A stretch of DNA of 64,000 nt from Chryseobacterium elymi (GCF_003385495.1 NZ_QNUH01000012.1:1-64000); one strand, 5' to 3'. Shown: positions 44,955 through 55,080, counted from the first letter of the stretch. Notes: generated by a model not told the origin, from the sequence alone. Made by a program: numbers and translations.

Positions 44955-47900
44955 TTAAAAGCTCGCTTTTACCTGCATACTTCCGATGTGAATGGTTCTG
45001 TCTCCGGAATTTCTTCCTTCATAATTTAAATTGAGCTGAAGGAAAGAGTTGATAGCCTGTTGAATAAAGACACTCCATACCTGATTTTTTCCGGGCTTAA
45101 GGCCGTCCAGCATCTGGTTTCCTACAATACTGAAATTGTTTCCGGTAAAATCATTATTAATGAAAGAGAAGTTTCCTCTGATTGAAGTTTTTTTGCGTTC
45201 CCACTGAATGGTTCCCGTCACATCAAAAGCTTTCAGGAGCTCTTCACCATCTATTCTTTTTTTCTGACGGTAAGCAGAAGAAAGTTCAGCCTGTATAGCA
45301 TCTGTAAATTTATAGGTGGCTTTCGGTTTTGTTTCAATATTATTCAAACGGTAATCCCTTGTGGCAAATAGCTGGGATGAATTTCTAAGATCATGGATCG
45401 AATTTTCCCAATCGACTCTGAATTCCTTGTTAAACCAATATCCAATATTGATGAAATGGGAAACCTGCTCACGTTCTTCATTACTGAAATTGGCATTGAT
45501 GAGGTTATCATTAGTAATAAAACGGTAGTTTCCGTTCCAGCCGGACTTCTCAGTTGGATTAAACTGGACAGAGGCTAAAATATTTTGGTTTTTCAAGATC
45601 TGATCACTGCCCTTTTCAAAAGGATTCAGTACCAGAACTTTATCTTTTTTGTAGAAAGAGTTTTGTGAGTTTAAGGAAACATTAAAATTCCAGCGTTTTA
45701 AAAATACGTTTTCAGAATTGAAAACAATCGATGGATTAACAAACAATGCCAACTGGATTTTATTTTTATTGGAAGGAATATAGCGTACAGAATTTGTATA
45801 AATCCTGATATACTGTGCCAAGTCAGAATATTCTGCAATTTCGAATTCATCGAGCTGCTGTATACCGTCTCCGTTATAATCAGTCCATTTATAAACACCC
45901 TGTCCGTCTGTTACCTTAAGGTACTGGAATTCCCTTTGAGCTTCCTGTCCGTTTCCAAGTTCATAAAATGCCTGCAGGCGCATCCCGTTTCTGAACAACT
46001 GCTGGTTATACAGAATGTTTCCGACTACGAAATCATTATTTCGGGTCATGTCTGCATTATCACTCTGGTAAAAGAATTTTCTATAGTGTATCAAAGCATT
46101 TAAAGTAGTTCTTTCGGTTTTGATAAGCTGGCTTTCTGCCATGATCCCCAGGATATTATTCATACTTTCCAGCCTGTTGTTTCGTACAGAGTCGTTATCT
46201 CTCATATACACTTTTGCAAGAAGCTTTGTGCGTGTACTGTCACCGATCTTTTTCTGAACAAAGATCTCTTTCCAGCTGAAACTGGTAACATCCATGAGCT
46301 GCGTATCATTATACTTCTTCTCATTATGTTCCATGCTTCCCCCAACGGCCCAGCTTCCTTTTTTACCGGTAAATTCTGTAGAAACTCCACCCCGGATGAA
46401 TTTCGTGTCCTGAAGTGTAGCATTCGTATTAAGGTATGACAAGTTTCCTTTTGTAAAGAACTTTCCTGTGATCCAGCTAAGATCAAGATCATTTTTTATC
46501 CCCTTGTAGGTATCCTGTTCATCCAGGTAGTTTACGCGGTAATTCAGAGTAGATTTATTGTTCCATTTATTTAAAAAGCTGAATATAAACCTGTTTTGAG
46601 TTCTCTGGCTGAACTCCTGTACCAGGTTAAAATCTCTCGAGAATTCTACATCATTAATACGGTCTAAAATATGGAACTGCTTATCTATATATTGATATTC
46701 AAAGCTCGGAGTTCCTTTCCAGTTATTTTTTGTAAAACTTTTATTTCCGAAAATACGCCATGCGTATCCAATGTTTTGAGCGGCATCTTTTGAAGAAAAT
46801 AAATTCAGGTCATAATTGCTCAGGGAGAAATCAGCCCCTATTTTCCCGTCTTTTAAAAGATATTCGGAATTTACCGAGTAAACCTGCGATTTCTGAGGAG
46901 AAGGAAGCTTTCTTACCGCTTTATAATCTCCCATATTATTCCCGACATACTCAAAAACACGTCCGTTATTGGTCGTCTGTGTAATTTTGTAATCTCCCTG
47001 ATTAACACCAAAATAAGTGAAAGAAACCTGATAAAGTGTTTCATTCTGATCTGTAGAAAATTCGTATAAATTTCCGGCTGGATTTAAGCGATACAGGATT
47101 TTATTAACATCATACGGAGTAACTACTCCTGATGGTGCATACATCAGATTGGGGTCATTACCCGCATCGGCAAGGATTTTTTCATCTTCTTTGGAGAGAT
47201 TTAAAGAAAGAGGGGCATTTTTATTATCGTTTTCCATGAACCAGTTCAGTCCTACTTTGAACTTTTCTCTCTGATGCTCTAATTTTCCGGTAAATAAATA
47301 TCGGGAGTAATTCCTGTTCGTGTAGTTATAAGAAATTGTAATGAAATTCTGTTGAAAAATCGGGCGGAAACTGGTAAAGGTTACCTCTCCGGTATTATAA
47401 TTAATAACGTAATCCTGATTTTCGCCACGCTTCATTAAAATACCATCAATGAATACCTGTTCAGAGCCTGAAATAAGAGTGATAAACTGCTCGCCATTCT
47501 TCCCGGTTAAGCGGTAGGGTCCCTGGTTACCTTCCACACCCTGAAAACGCACTCTGTGAAATTCACTCCGGGCAACACCCATGGAAACATCCACAAAAGT
47601 TTTGTTATCCTTTCCGAATTCAGTCTGAAACTCAAGCCCCATGCTTCGTCTCTGGAATTTTGCAAAATAATTTTTGGATTCTACAAGATCAAGATGCCCC
47701 GCTCTGAGGATCGACTTATCCTTAATATTCAGCTGCATATAGATTTTATCAAACTCTTCCAGGGTCTGGGTATAGCCATCAGCCTGAATGGGAAGATTAT
47801 GATCCGAAATACTTGCCAGGATAGTCACATCCTTAGAAAGCCTTCCGGAAATCTGAAGATCCATGGAACTCTGTACAGACTGTCCCTGGTTATTACCGAA

Positions 47901-48182
47901 AGTGATCCCACGGATAATGGAACCTTTAGAGTTCAGTTCTCCTAAAAATCTTTTCTTATCGTTTTTGACAAGTACTGCTTCGTCTACGATTATTTTATTG
48001 TTGGTCTTCACAAAATCCAAGGTGTCTTTTGCAAAAATATCCTGTTCAAAACGGGCCGCAAGGATGCTGTCTTTTTTAATACTGTCTTCCGGAATGTTTG
48101 GATTTTTCCACGAAAATATTTGCGCATGGGCCGAAAATATGCCCATGAAAACCAAACCGATCAGAAGAAAAAGATTGCGCAA
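44955..48182 (-). CDS. Large outer-membrane beta-barrel protein (1075 residues), unknown
   Basis: Starts at a TTG (48182), the only start giving the full signal peptide MRNLFLLIGLVFMGIFSAHAQ; no in-frame ATG lies nearby upstream. Residues ~230-310 have GSEQVFIDGILMKRGENQDYVI ... NTGEVTFTSFRPIFQQNFITISY, a segment I recall from large Bacteroidota surface proteins such as SprA-like barrels. Hundreds of residues of alternating strands follow, and it ends with Phe (MQVKASF), the usual barrel end. Probably surface-located; function unknown. Confidence 0.7.
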   Translation of the reverse strand: MRNLFLLIGLVFMGIFSAHAQIFSWKNPNIPEDSIKKDSILAARFEQDIFAKDTLDFVKTNNKIIVDEAVLVKNDKKRFLGELNSKGSIIRGITFGNNQGQSVQSSMDLQISGRLSKDVTILASISDHNLPIQADGYTQTLEEFDKIYMQLNIKDKSILRAGHLDLVESKNYFAKFQRRSMGLEFQTEFGKDNKTFVDVSMGVARSEFHRVRFQGVEGNQGPYRLTGKNGEQFITLISGSEQVFIDGILMKRGENQDYVINYNTGEVTFTSFRPIFQQNFITISYNYTNRNYSRYLFTGKLEHQREKFKVGLNWFMENDNKNAPLSLNLSKEDEKILADAGNDPNLMYAPSGVVTPYDVNKILYRLNPAGNLYEFSTDQNETLYQVSFTYFGVNQGDYKITQTTNNGRVFEYVGNNMGDYKAVRKLPSPQKSQVYSVNSEYLLKDGKIGADFSLSNYDLNLFSSKDAAQNIGYAWRIFGNKSFTKNNWKGTPSFEYQYIDKQFHILDRINDVEFSRDFNLVQEFSQRTQNRFIFSFLNKWNNKSTLNYRVNYLDEQDTYKGIKNDLDLSWITGKFFTKGNLSYLNTNATLQDTKFIRGGVSTEFTGKKGSWAVGGSMEHNEKKYNDTQLMDVTSFSWKEIFVQKKIGDSTRTKLLAKVYMRDNDSVRNNRLESMNNILGIMAESQLIKTERTTLNALIHYRKFFYQSDNADMTRNNDFVVGNILYNQQLFRNGMRLQAFYELGNGQEAQREFQYLKVTDGQGVYKWTDYNGDGIQQLDEFEIAEYSDLAQYIRIYTNSVRYIPSNKNKIQLALFVNPSIVFNSENVFLKRWNFNVSLNSQNSFYKKDKVLVLNPFEKGSDQILKNQNILASVQFNPTEKSGWNGNYRFITNDNLINANFSNEEREQVSHFINIGYWFNKEFRVDWENSIHDLRNSSQLFATRDYRLNNIETKPKATYKFTDAIQAELSSAYRQKKRIDGEELLKAFDVTGTIQWERKKTSIRGNFSFINNDFTGNNFSIVGNQMLDGLKPGKNQVWSVFIQQAINSFLQLNLNYEGRNSGDRTIHIGSMQVKASF

Positions 48183-48561
48183 GTGTTTAAAAATAATTCG
48201 TAAAAATAGCTAAAAAATGTTAATGGAAAGGAGTTTAGAATTATTAACAGAAATTTAATCTAATTATTGTAAATCACTGAAAATTACAGGTGATTTTATG
48301 ATGTAAATTATTAATAATTGAATTTAGTAATCATTGAATTTTTATTCATAGTTAAATCTACATCAATTAGTGGAAATACAATTTTAAATATAATAATTCT
48401 TTGAAAAGTGATTTAGTCTACAATGTGAAATATCAATGGTAGTAAGGGTTTTGGGAAAGATAGTTAAAAAGCAATTTTAATTAATTGTTAATTATATGCC
48501 ATCATTTTAATATAGTAAAGGTTTTTTTGTATTTTTATCTCGTAATAAAAAACTTTTTATA
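48183..48561. other. 379-bp AT-rich divergent intergenic region
   Basis: No ORF of note. It presumably contains promoters for the minus-strand barrel gene (TATTTTTA near 48200-48210) and for the T9SS protein gene. Nothing else seen. Confidence 0.45.
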
Positions 48562-49398
48562 ATGAAAAAAATCTTTACTATTTTGGGATTAATCTCAGCA
48601 GCAGCATCTATGAATGCACAAATTGTGATTAATGAAATTTATGGAGCTGGCGGTGGTAGCAACGCAGCTATATTGTATAAATACGATTTTGTAGAATTAA
48701 AAAATATCGGTTCTACTTCAGTTACTTTAACAGGTGCTTATTTACAGTATGCCTCGGCTGCAGGGACATTCAATGGAGGTAACAGTAATCATGCTTTACC
48801 AAATATAACTTTAGCTCCAGGACAAACTTATTTATTACAAGAGGGGAGTGCAGGAAGTGCAGGAGTAGATTTGCCAACCCCTGACGCTATTGGAACAATT
48901 AATTTATCTGGAAGTGCGGGAAAAATTGCTTTAACTACTAATAGTACTGCTCCAACATCTCCAACAGCGTCAAATGTAATTGATTATCTAGGATATGGCA
49001 GTACTGCAAGTGCTTTTGAAGGAACAGCTTCTGCTCCAGCACCATCAAATACAACTTCAATTGCAAGAGCAACAGGAGATACTAACAATAATGCCACGGA
49101 TTTTACAGCAGGAACTCCAACTCCTCAGAATTCAAATTCAGGAACTTTAGCTGTTTCAGATACAAAAAATGCAAAAGCTGGGAACTTTGTAAAAAATACT
49201 TTCGTGAAAAGCGATGAAATTACTTTCGGAGCTGATGTGAAGGATGTGAAAGTTTATAATATGTTCGGACAGGTTGTTAAATCTGCTTCTGTAAAAGAAA
49301 ACGGTAGTGTAAATGTTGCTGAATTGGCAAAAGGAAACTACATCGTTACAGGAACTGTAAATAATGAGCCGGTATCTCAGAAGATTTTGAAAGACTAA
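48562..49398 (+). CDS. Lamin-tail-domain protein with T9SS sorting signal
   Basis: 278 residues. Signal peptide (MKKIFTILGLISAAASMNAQ), lamin tail domain (IVINEIYGAGGGSNAAI, YDFVELKNIGSTSVTLTGAYLQY), Ser/Thr/Ala-rich middle, and a C-terminal type A sorting domain (VKVYNMFGQVVKSASVKENGSVNVAELAKG). The last signal directs export through the type IX secretion system, so it is secreted or surface-attached. Confidence 0.9.
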   Translation: MKKIFTILGLISAAASMNAQIVINEIYGAGGGSNAAILYKYDFVELKNIGSTSVTLTGAYLQYASAAGTFNGGNSNHALPNITLAPGQTYLLQEGSAGSAGVDLPTPDAIGTINLSGSAGKIALTTNSTAPTSPTASNVIDYLGYGSTASAFEGTASAPAPSNTTSIARATGDTNNNATDFTAGTPTPQNSNSGTLAVSDTKNAKAGNFVKNTFVKSDEITFGADVKDVKVYNMFGQVVKSASVKENGSVNVAELAKGNYIVTGTVNNEPVSQKILKD

Positions 49399-49415
49399 TT
49401 TTAGTTTCAATATAT

Positions 49416-49452
49416 GCTCCGGCCATTTCGCAGAAATGGCCGGAGCTTTTTT
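49416..49452 (+). terminator. Strong terminator after the T9SS protein gene
   Basis: 14-bp perfect stem GCTCCGGCCATTTC (49416-49429) with 49433-49446, loop GCA, then T-run. Confidence 0.92.
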
Positions 49453-49657
49453 ATTGTTTCAATAATAGAATTTTTATTAAAATTTTAAACTAAAACATCT
49501 AATAATGCATATTATCTTTTTTGTTTTAGCTCTTTTGAATATTTTAATTTTTTGGTCCTTTATTTGATGTATACTTGCCATGAATAGTAATGTCATTATG
49601 TTGAATGAAATTACTTCAAAACGATTAATAGTTAGTTTTCAATATAACATGTTAAAG

Positions 49658-49686
49658 AAGCAGCTGTTTTACAGTTGCTTTTTTTA
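49658..49686 (+). terminator. Second terminator-like hairpin, downstream side
   Basis: AAGCAGCTGT (49658-49667) pairs with ACAGTTGCTT (49671-49680) with a G-T pair, T-run on the plus strand. On the minus strand it lies directly after the gene ending at 49689 but has only a weak T-run there. On the plus strand no gene precedes it after the terminator at 49416, so it may end a short unannotated RNA, or simply serve the minus gene. Confidence 0.6.
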
Positions 49687-49688
49687 TT

Positions 49689-52508
49689 TTAATACCAACC
49701 TCTTCTCGCAGCATTGATAACGGCACCAAGATTAAGTACCAAAGTATATCTTATACGTTTTGCATAATCCTTGAAAGAAGGTTCAAAGCCTAATGATGAT
49801 TGTATCGGGAAATATATTTCAAGAAAATCGGGGATAAGCCTCACTTTGATACCACTGTCCCAGATAAATTCTGCGGGGCGGTTTTTATTTTTGTAGATCC
49901 CTGCATCTGCATACACATGAAAGATTTTCCATACGCTTGAATCTACGTTAAAAGAAGTGATCCACTGATTGACAGATCCCGGGATGAAAGATTTAAACCC
50001 TCCGTCAGCCAGGATAAACTGTTGTGACAGAAGACCGCTGTTAGCACTTTCCCCCAGCAAATTGTAAGAGAAAGAATAGTTGGATACCCTTGAGATTCCA
50101 TAGTTGAACGTATTATTCCTAGTCTCGTTTCTTATAAAATAACCAGCAAATAACCTAACACTTAACTTTTGCTTTGGAGCAAATTCCCATCTGTAAAATC
50201 CTTCTGCAGTTATTTTATTGAAATCCTCCATACCCTGAGTGCTTAAGCTTAAGCTTTTTTCATGGATCATCTGGCTGTCGCTGTACCCATAGCCTGCACT
50301 CCAAAGATTATATTTGTCATAATCTTTATTAGCGATCATTTTGGGACTGAGATCCCTCTCCAAATAATTGTAAGAAAATCCTAAGCTTCTGCTTACCGTA
50401 CTTCGGGGATTTTTTCTGAAGTTGAAATTGGAAAAGATCGAACCTTTCCTGTAAGCCAGCCCGTAATCATAATGGAAGTAAGAGCCCGATACTCCAAAAG
50501 TAATACTTCTGAAAACACTTTCAGCTGGAAGAAAAGAGTAGGAGATAGCGCCTGATCCGGTCAGTTTTCCGGTTCCGGTACTGTAAGTTGGTGTAAATGA
50601 GTACAGGAACTTCTGATCGAAGAAAGACTGGTTTTTTAAATTAACACCCAAAAGGAATTTATCATACGTATTATTAAAACGTACCCTTGGGCTGACGTAT
50701 ATTTCGTTATATTCAGGATTTGGGATGTCCTTGATAAGTTTAAATTTTATTTTTTTTGCATTCGAAAACAACCCTTTTGCATATAAAAAATTGTCACGGT
50801 ACTTAGACTCCGGGAAAATATAATCCGAGTTTAAGGTTACCTTATGGATATCTTCTGAAGCAGGAAGACTAAAATTGGTGATTCTTTCGTTTTCTTTTGT
50901 TTCTATCCAATAAGATTTTACTTCTCCTTCGCTGGTCTGTGTTTCAAGACGTACAGGGATGGGAGAATCCATATTTTTACCAATTTTGATATTCAAAGAA
51001 TCGTCCTGCTTCCTGACATTTTTAAGTCTGAAGTTAGCCCTGTTCTTTTGTTTTAAAAAATTGGCGAGATATTCTGATGTTTTATCTTTTTCAGCCAGTT
51101 CTTTCAGAAATTCCTCCGGCTCAATTTTCTTGTCTGTATTTTTGGAAATATAATCTTTCAGGATACTATTGAACTGCTCATAGCCCATTTTTTCGGCAGT
51201 ATAATTAAAAAGGCTTCCTGTTTCAAAACTGCTGACTGCCATATCATTAAAGTTGCTCAAAACCGTAAAGTTTTCGCTGATCTTCTGGTCCAGATTCTGT
51301 GACATGATATATTGATAGGCAAGTCCGTAACGGTCGATCAATTTTACTTTAGAGGCATGGAATAGCTTTAACGGCTTTACGCCAAAAATACGCGTCTCAG
51401 GCAAATTACCCAATAATTTAGTCTCCTTGTAGAACTTTTGAAGGTACTGGATTTCCAGATATGATTTTAAACCGTTTTTAAACCAGTGATCTTTCTGTTT
51501 ATCTGCAATAATGCTTTCGTCAAGTATTTTTTTTGCCATGATTCCGAAATAATCAAGATCTGTTTTCTCAGAGTCTGTGAACAGCTGAAATCTGAATTTC
51601 CAGAAAGAGATATCATTACTCCCGAAGAAATCTTCTGAAGATTTGAATTTTTCCGAAATGAATAGATTTTTTGGGAGAAAACCTATTTTTTCTTTAATGA
51701 ATTTTAAATGCAAAGGCAGATAAAACTCAAGATTCTGTTTTTCTTCCGGTTTCAGATTATATCCGAATTTAATCTCAGTATCGGCTCCATCAACATTTAT
51801 TTTTATAGAAGGAAGTCCGTTCTGTGAGATAATAAATTCAGGATCAGAATCGAGATACCCCTTAAATGCATTCATCTGAACCTGTGGCAGATTACTTTCA
51901 ATGAAACTGTTAGGCGGAAGGTCAAAATTAACGGTCCAAAAGGTATTGAAACTTACCGATTCCTCAATATCGTGATAGTTCCTTTTGGAAATATTGTCCG
52001 GATCAAAATGATCCGGAACAATAAAGAAATATTTTAATGCAGTGATTTTATCAGATGTACCGTAGCCTGTAAATTTCTTATCAGGAAGGTGCATTCTGTA
52101 CTGAAGCTGTAGTTTAATGCTTTCGCCAGGCTTCAAAGCCTCTTTCAGAGGAAGAAAAAGATTCTCATCTGATGTGGAATTCACTGAAACAGGCTGTTCT
52201 GAATTTTTAATTTGGAGATCCAGAAGAGTACCCAGCTGATCATTTTTCGCAAAATGAAGATCACTGTTCCTGTCTTCCAGCTTTCTGTACACAAGTGATG
52301 TTCCTTTTTTATTATAGGCAGAAACCCAATTGAGAAGCTTTACCGACTGCAGGTCTTTGCCGGAATGATTGTAATACACAATTTCCTGGTTAACCTCCAG
52401 CATCTTTCTGTCGGCAGATAATTTAGCTTCAATGTATATGCTGTCTTTTTGCCCGGAAACCTGTACAATTCCCCAAAACAAAACAAGGCAAGTCGTAATC
52501 TTTTTCAA
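49689..52508 (-). CDS. M1-aminopeptidase-like protein fused to a beta-barrel (probable pseudoenzyme)
   Basis: 939 residues, TTG start supported by signal peptide MKKITTCLVLFWGIVQVSGQ and a TATATTTG box at 52526-52533. The first 500 residues follow the M1/gluzincin layout: an N-terminal beta domain (KYFFIVPDHFDPD), then an alpha domain where KDHWFKNGLKSYLEIQYL stands where active enzymes have the second zinc-Glu region. No HExxH is visible, so it is probably catalytically dead. The last ~330 residues alternate like an outer-membrane barrel. Function unknown; probably outer membrane. Confidence 0.65.
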   Translation of the reverse strand: MKKITTCLVLFWGIVQVSGQKDSIYIEAKLSADRKMLEVNQEIVYYNHSGKDLQSVKLLNWVSAYNKKGTSLVYRKLEDRNSDLHFAKNDQLGTLLDLQIKNSEQPVSVNSTSDENLFLPLKEALKPGESIKLQLQYRMHLPDKKFTGYGTSDKITALKYFFIVPDHFDPDNISKRNYHDIEESVSFNTFWTVNFDLPPNSFIESNLPQVQMNAFKGYLDSDPEFIISQNGLPSIKINVDGADTEIKFGYNLKPEEKQNLEFYLPLHLKFIKEKIGFLPKNLFISEKFKSSEDFFGSNDISFWKFRFQLFTDSEKTDLDYFGIMAKKILDESIIADKQKDHWFKNGLKSYLEIQYLQKFYKETKLLGNLPETRIFGVKPLKLFHASKVKLIDRYGLAYQYIMSQNLDQKISENFTVLSNFNDMAVSSFETGSLFNYTAEKMGYEQFNSILKDYISKNTDKKIEPEEFLKELAEKDKTSEYLANFLKQKNRANFRLKNVRKQDDSLNIKIGKNMDSPIPVRLETQTSEGEVKSYWIETKENERITNFSLPASEDIHKVTLNSDYIFPESKYRDNFLYAKGLFSNAKKIKFKLIKDIPNPEYNEIYVSPRVRFNNTYDKFLLGVNLKNQSFFDQKFLYSFTPTYSTGTGKLTGSGAISYSFLPAESVFRSITFGVSGSYFHYDYGLAYRKGSIFSNFNFRKNPRSTVSRSLGFSYNYLERDLSPKMIANKDYDKYNLWSAGYGYSDSQMIHEKSLSLSTQGMEDFNKITAEGFYRWEFAPKQKLSVRLFAGYFIRNETRNNTFNYGISRVSNYSFSYNLLGESANSGLLSQQFILADGGFKSFIPGSVNQWITSFNVDSSVWKIFHVYADAGIYKNKNRPAEFIWDSGIKVRLIPDFLEIYFPIQSSLGFEPSFKDYAKRIRYTLVLNLGAVINAARRGWY

Positions 52509-52525
52509 AATCCTGTGATAAAGCC

Positions 52526-52533
52526 CAAATATA
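52526..52533 (-). promoter_or_regulatory. -7 element TATATTTG before the M1-like gene
   Basis: TAnnTTTG on the minus strand, 17 bp before the TTG start at 52508, which supports that start. Confidence 0.5.
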
Positions 52534-52562
52534 AACTTATTTTGAATATATCCAGTAGGGTT

Positions 52563-53942
52563 TTAGCCTTGGACTACGTTTTTTTGCAAAGAATTAACAT
52601 ATGCATTCCAGCCCTCATTTTTATAAATAATGGCAGCGGTTTCAGGATCTTCAGATTTATAAATACCTCTCCCTACGATGATGAAGTCGGAGTGAAGCAT
52701 TCTGAAAACATGTTCAGGAGTATTGTACTGCTGTCCTTTTCCGTCCCCTGAATCTGCAAGATTAACACCCGGAGTGAAAAGTAACAGCTCTTCAGGAATT
52801 TGATTCTGTGACACTCCTCCAATCACATTTGGATGTGATAATGCTACTTTCAGAGCCTCTTCACGATAGCTTGCCGTAGTGAGAGCTCCCTTGGAAGACA
52901 TTCCTACGATTGCGACAACGCCTACATTTTTGAAACAGTCCAAAGATTCAAATCCTCCGATCACCTGTGAAGTAACGAAATCTGCCCAGTCCGTAATTTT
53001 AAATACGCCGCTGGTGAACTGTAGTTCCTGTGTATTACCGATGTCTGCAAACTTTCTGTCTTCCATTAATAAGAACTGGTGCTTTTCAGCCAATGCCTTT
53101 AAAGGAACAATCGTTTTTTCGTATTCAAAATCTGAAATAATATCAATATGCGTTTTTAATGCTATGATGTGAGGTCCTACTTTCTCAGCAAGATCAAGTA
53201 GTTCCTGTGTTTTAGTAACGTCAGCAGAAGCAATCAGGTTTGATTTTTTTGCCAGGGCAGTTTCAAGCAGTTTTTTAGAAACCGAATGCTGAGCATGCTC
53301 TAATTTCTGCTCGTAAGAACTTCTCGTCTTTTCTTCAAACTGAATATGGTTCCCCTGAAGGAAGTCCTGGATTCTTTTTACTTCTTCATCAGAAAGTTCT
53401 CCGGTTTCCTGAAGGATAGCGCAAACTTCTGAAATATTAAAAAGGGTATGAACTCTGTAACCTTTACTTTCCAGCAACTGTTTCCCGCCCTGTTCTCTAT
53501 CAAGAACCACAACAATATCGGCTACTTTAAGATCTTCCTGCTCTACCTCTGCAATGGTTTCTACAAGAGATTTTCCGGAAGTGATCACATCTTCTACTAA
53601 AAGACAGTTCTGGCCTTTCTGGTAAATTCCTTCGATCAGCTTTTTGGTTCCGTAGCTCTTGGCTTCTTTTCTTTTAATAATTAATGGAATATAACTTTCC
53701 AAAGACATTGCAGTAGCCATCGGAAGTGCTGCATAAGGCACTCCGCAGATTAAATCAAAATTATCCAGTGGAAGCATTTCCAGTAAATAATTAGCCAGAT
53801 TCTTCAAGATTTTAGGGTCTGAGGCCAAAGGTCTCAGGTCTACATAAAACGGACTTTCGATACCGCTTTTTAAGGTAAACCTTCCGAATTTGATGATGCC
53901 CAGCTTGTAGCACTCTAAGAAAAATTCTTTTTTACTTTCCAT
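52563..53942 (-). CDS. pyrE-pyrF: Fused orotate phosphoribosyltransferase / OMP decarboxylase (UMP synthase-like)
   Basis: 459 residues in UMPS order. PyrE domain 1-200 with PRPP loop VEDVITSGKS (116-125); PyrF domain from about 230 with LKTHIDII (263-270) and the catalytic EDRKFADIGNT (294-304) of the eukaryote-like OMPDC class. A charged linker (about 195-225) joins them. It performs the last two steps of UMP synthesis. A separate pyrE and pyrF are the bacterial norm. Promoter TAAATTTG lies at 53962-53969. Confidence 0.93.
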   Translation of the reverse strand: MESKKEFFLECYKLGIIKFGRFTLKSGIESPFYVDLRPLASDPKILKNLANYLLEMLPLDNFDLICGVPYAALPMATAMSLESYIPLIIKRKEAKSYGTKKLIEGIYQKGQNCLLVEDVITSGKSLVETIAEVEQEDLKVADIVVVLDREQGGKQLLESKGYRVHTLFNISEVCAILQETGELSDEEVKRIQDFLQGNHIQFEEKTRSSYEQKLEHAQHSVSKKLLETALAKKSNLIASADVTKTQELLDLAEKVGPHIIALKTHIDIISDFEYEKTIVPLKALAEKHQFLLMEDRKFADIGNTQELQFTSGVFKITDWADFVTSQVIGGFESLDCFKNVGVVAIVGMSSKGALTTASYREEALKVALSHPNVIGGVSQNQIPEELLLFTPGVNLADSGDGKGQQYNTPEHVFRMLHSDFIIVGRGIYKSEDPETAAIIYKNEGWNAYVNSLQKNVVQG

Positions 53943-53961
53943 TCTTTTTTATTAGATACTG

Positions 53962-53969
53962 CAAATTTA
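53962..53969 (-). promoter_or_regulatory. -7 element TAAATTTG of the pyrE-pyrF fusion
   Basis: Exact consensus, 19 bp before the ATG. Confidence 0.6.
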
Positions 53970-54067
53970 ATGATTTGAAACAACGCTTAAAAATTTATCA
54001 ACCATTTGTCAATAAAAAACCACCCTGAAATGTTTCAGAATGGCTTAAAGAATATTTCTATAAATTA

Positions 54068-54409
54068 TTATTTTACAATTTCTGCATCGATAATTTTAGT
54101 GCCGTTCAGCCTTTGTTCTGCTTCCCACAGCAAAAATTTGTCCACTTCCTTGATCAGTTTTGGAATCGTCAGTGACAATACTGCCAGGTCATCCATAACT
54201 CCTAAAACTGGAACGGCAAATTCAGGAAGTATGTCAATAGGGGAAATTACATATAAAAGCCCCAGCAGAGGGAGAATGATATCGATGGACCTCATTGGGT
54301 ATTCTCCTTTTCTCCATAATCTGACCATCCTGAAAATGTCAGGAATTTTTTTAATAAAGCCTTTATGGCCGATCGCTTCTTTTGCAAGATTCAATTTTGA
54401 ATATTTCAT
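54068..54409 (-). CDS. YkvA family (DUF1232) membrane protein
   Basis: 113 residues with the DUF1232 core IILPLLGLLYVISPIDILPEF ... GVMDDLAVLSLTIPKL. One or two membrane-associated helices. Function unknown. Confidence 0.9.
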   Translation of the reverse strand: MKYSKLNLAKEAIGHKGFIKKIPDIFRMVRLWRKGEYPMRSIDIILPLLGLLYVISPIDILPEFAVPVLGVMDDLAVLSLTIPKLIKEVDKFLLWEAEQRLNGTKIIDAEIVK

Positions 54410-54494
54410 TTTGTGTTTAGTTTTAATAAATTTTTCAACGTAGTAAATTTCGCAAATTCTATACCAATAAATTATAAAATTTAGTTAAAAATAA

Positions 54495-55034
54495 TTACTT
54501 GATGATGTTGTCAATAAACTGATGCACAGTTTCTGTGTTCCAATCTCTGGACGCATCTTCTTTAATGATGATTCTTCCGTGCTTATCAATAAGAAAAGTG
54601 GTAGGGAATACTTTTGGAAGAATTTTTTCGGAAATAGGGCTTTGTGCAATATAGACAGGAACGGAATAATTATTTTCTTTTAAAAACTTTTTTATATCCT
54701 CTTCCTTGTCATTCATCGCAATAAGAATAAAGTCTACATTTCCTTTTCTTGAGTCATATAGTTTCTGAATGCTTGGCCATTCTTTTCTGCACGGCGGACA
54801 CCATGTTCCCCAAAAATTAAGGAAAACAGGCTTATTCTTAAAAGTTTTAAGATTGGTACTTGGCACATTGATTCCTTTCAGCTCAATGTCATAATCTTCT
54901 TCACTTACATGTACGGCATTTTCAATCGTGGCGATCGGGAAGAACTGATCTCTCAGGTATTCTTTTACCCCCGGAACAAAAGCTATTACACCGATAATTA
55001 TGATAAGGACAAGATAAATGATATTCTTTTTCAT
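54495..55034 (-). CDS. TlpA-family thiol-disulfide oxidoreductase
   Basis: 179 residues: N-terminal membrane anchor (IIYLVLIIIIGVIAFVPG) and a periplasmic thioredoxin-fold domain with WGTWCPPC (Cys79, Cys82) and a cis-Pro loop near VFPTTFLID. Reductant for periplasmic proteins or cytochrome maturation. The thioredoxin-like gene upstream is on the same strand (46-bp gap). Confidence 0.9.
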   Translation of the reverse strand: MKKNIIYLVLIIIIGVIAFVPGVKEYLRDQFFPIATIENAVHVSEEDYDIELKGINVPSTNLKTFKNKPVFLNFWGTWCPPCRKEWPSIQKLYDSRKGNVDFILIAMNDKEEDIKKFLKENNYSVPVYIAQSPISEKILPKVFPTTFLIDKHGRIIIKEDASRDWNTETVHQFIDNIIK

Positions 55035-55080
55035 GCGTTGATCTTTATTGTTATTTTTTGCCGTATAGAATTAAGTCTAT

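Noticed and set aside
47556..47945. 129-codon frame antisense to the large barrel gene
   Set aside because: Lies within a coding sequence with consistent barrel pattern on the other strand.
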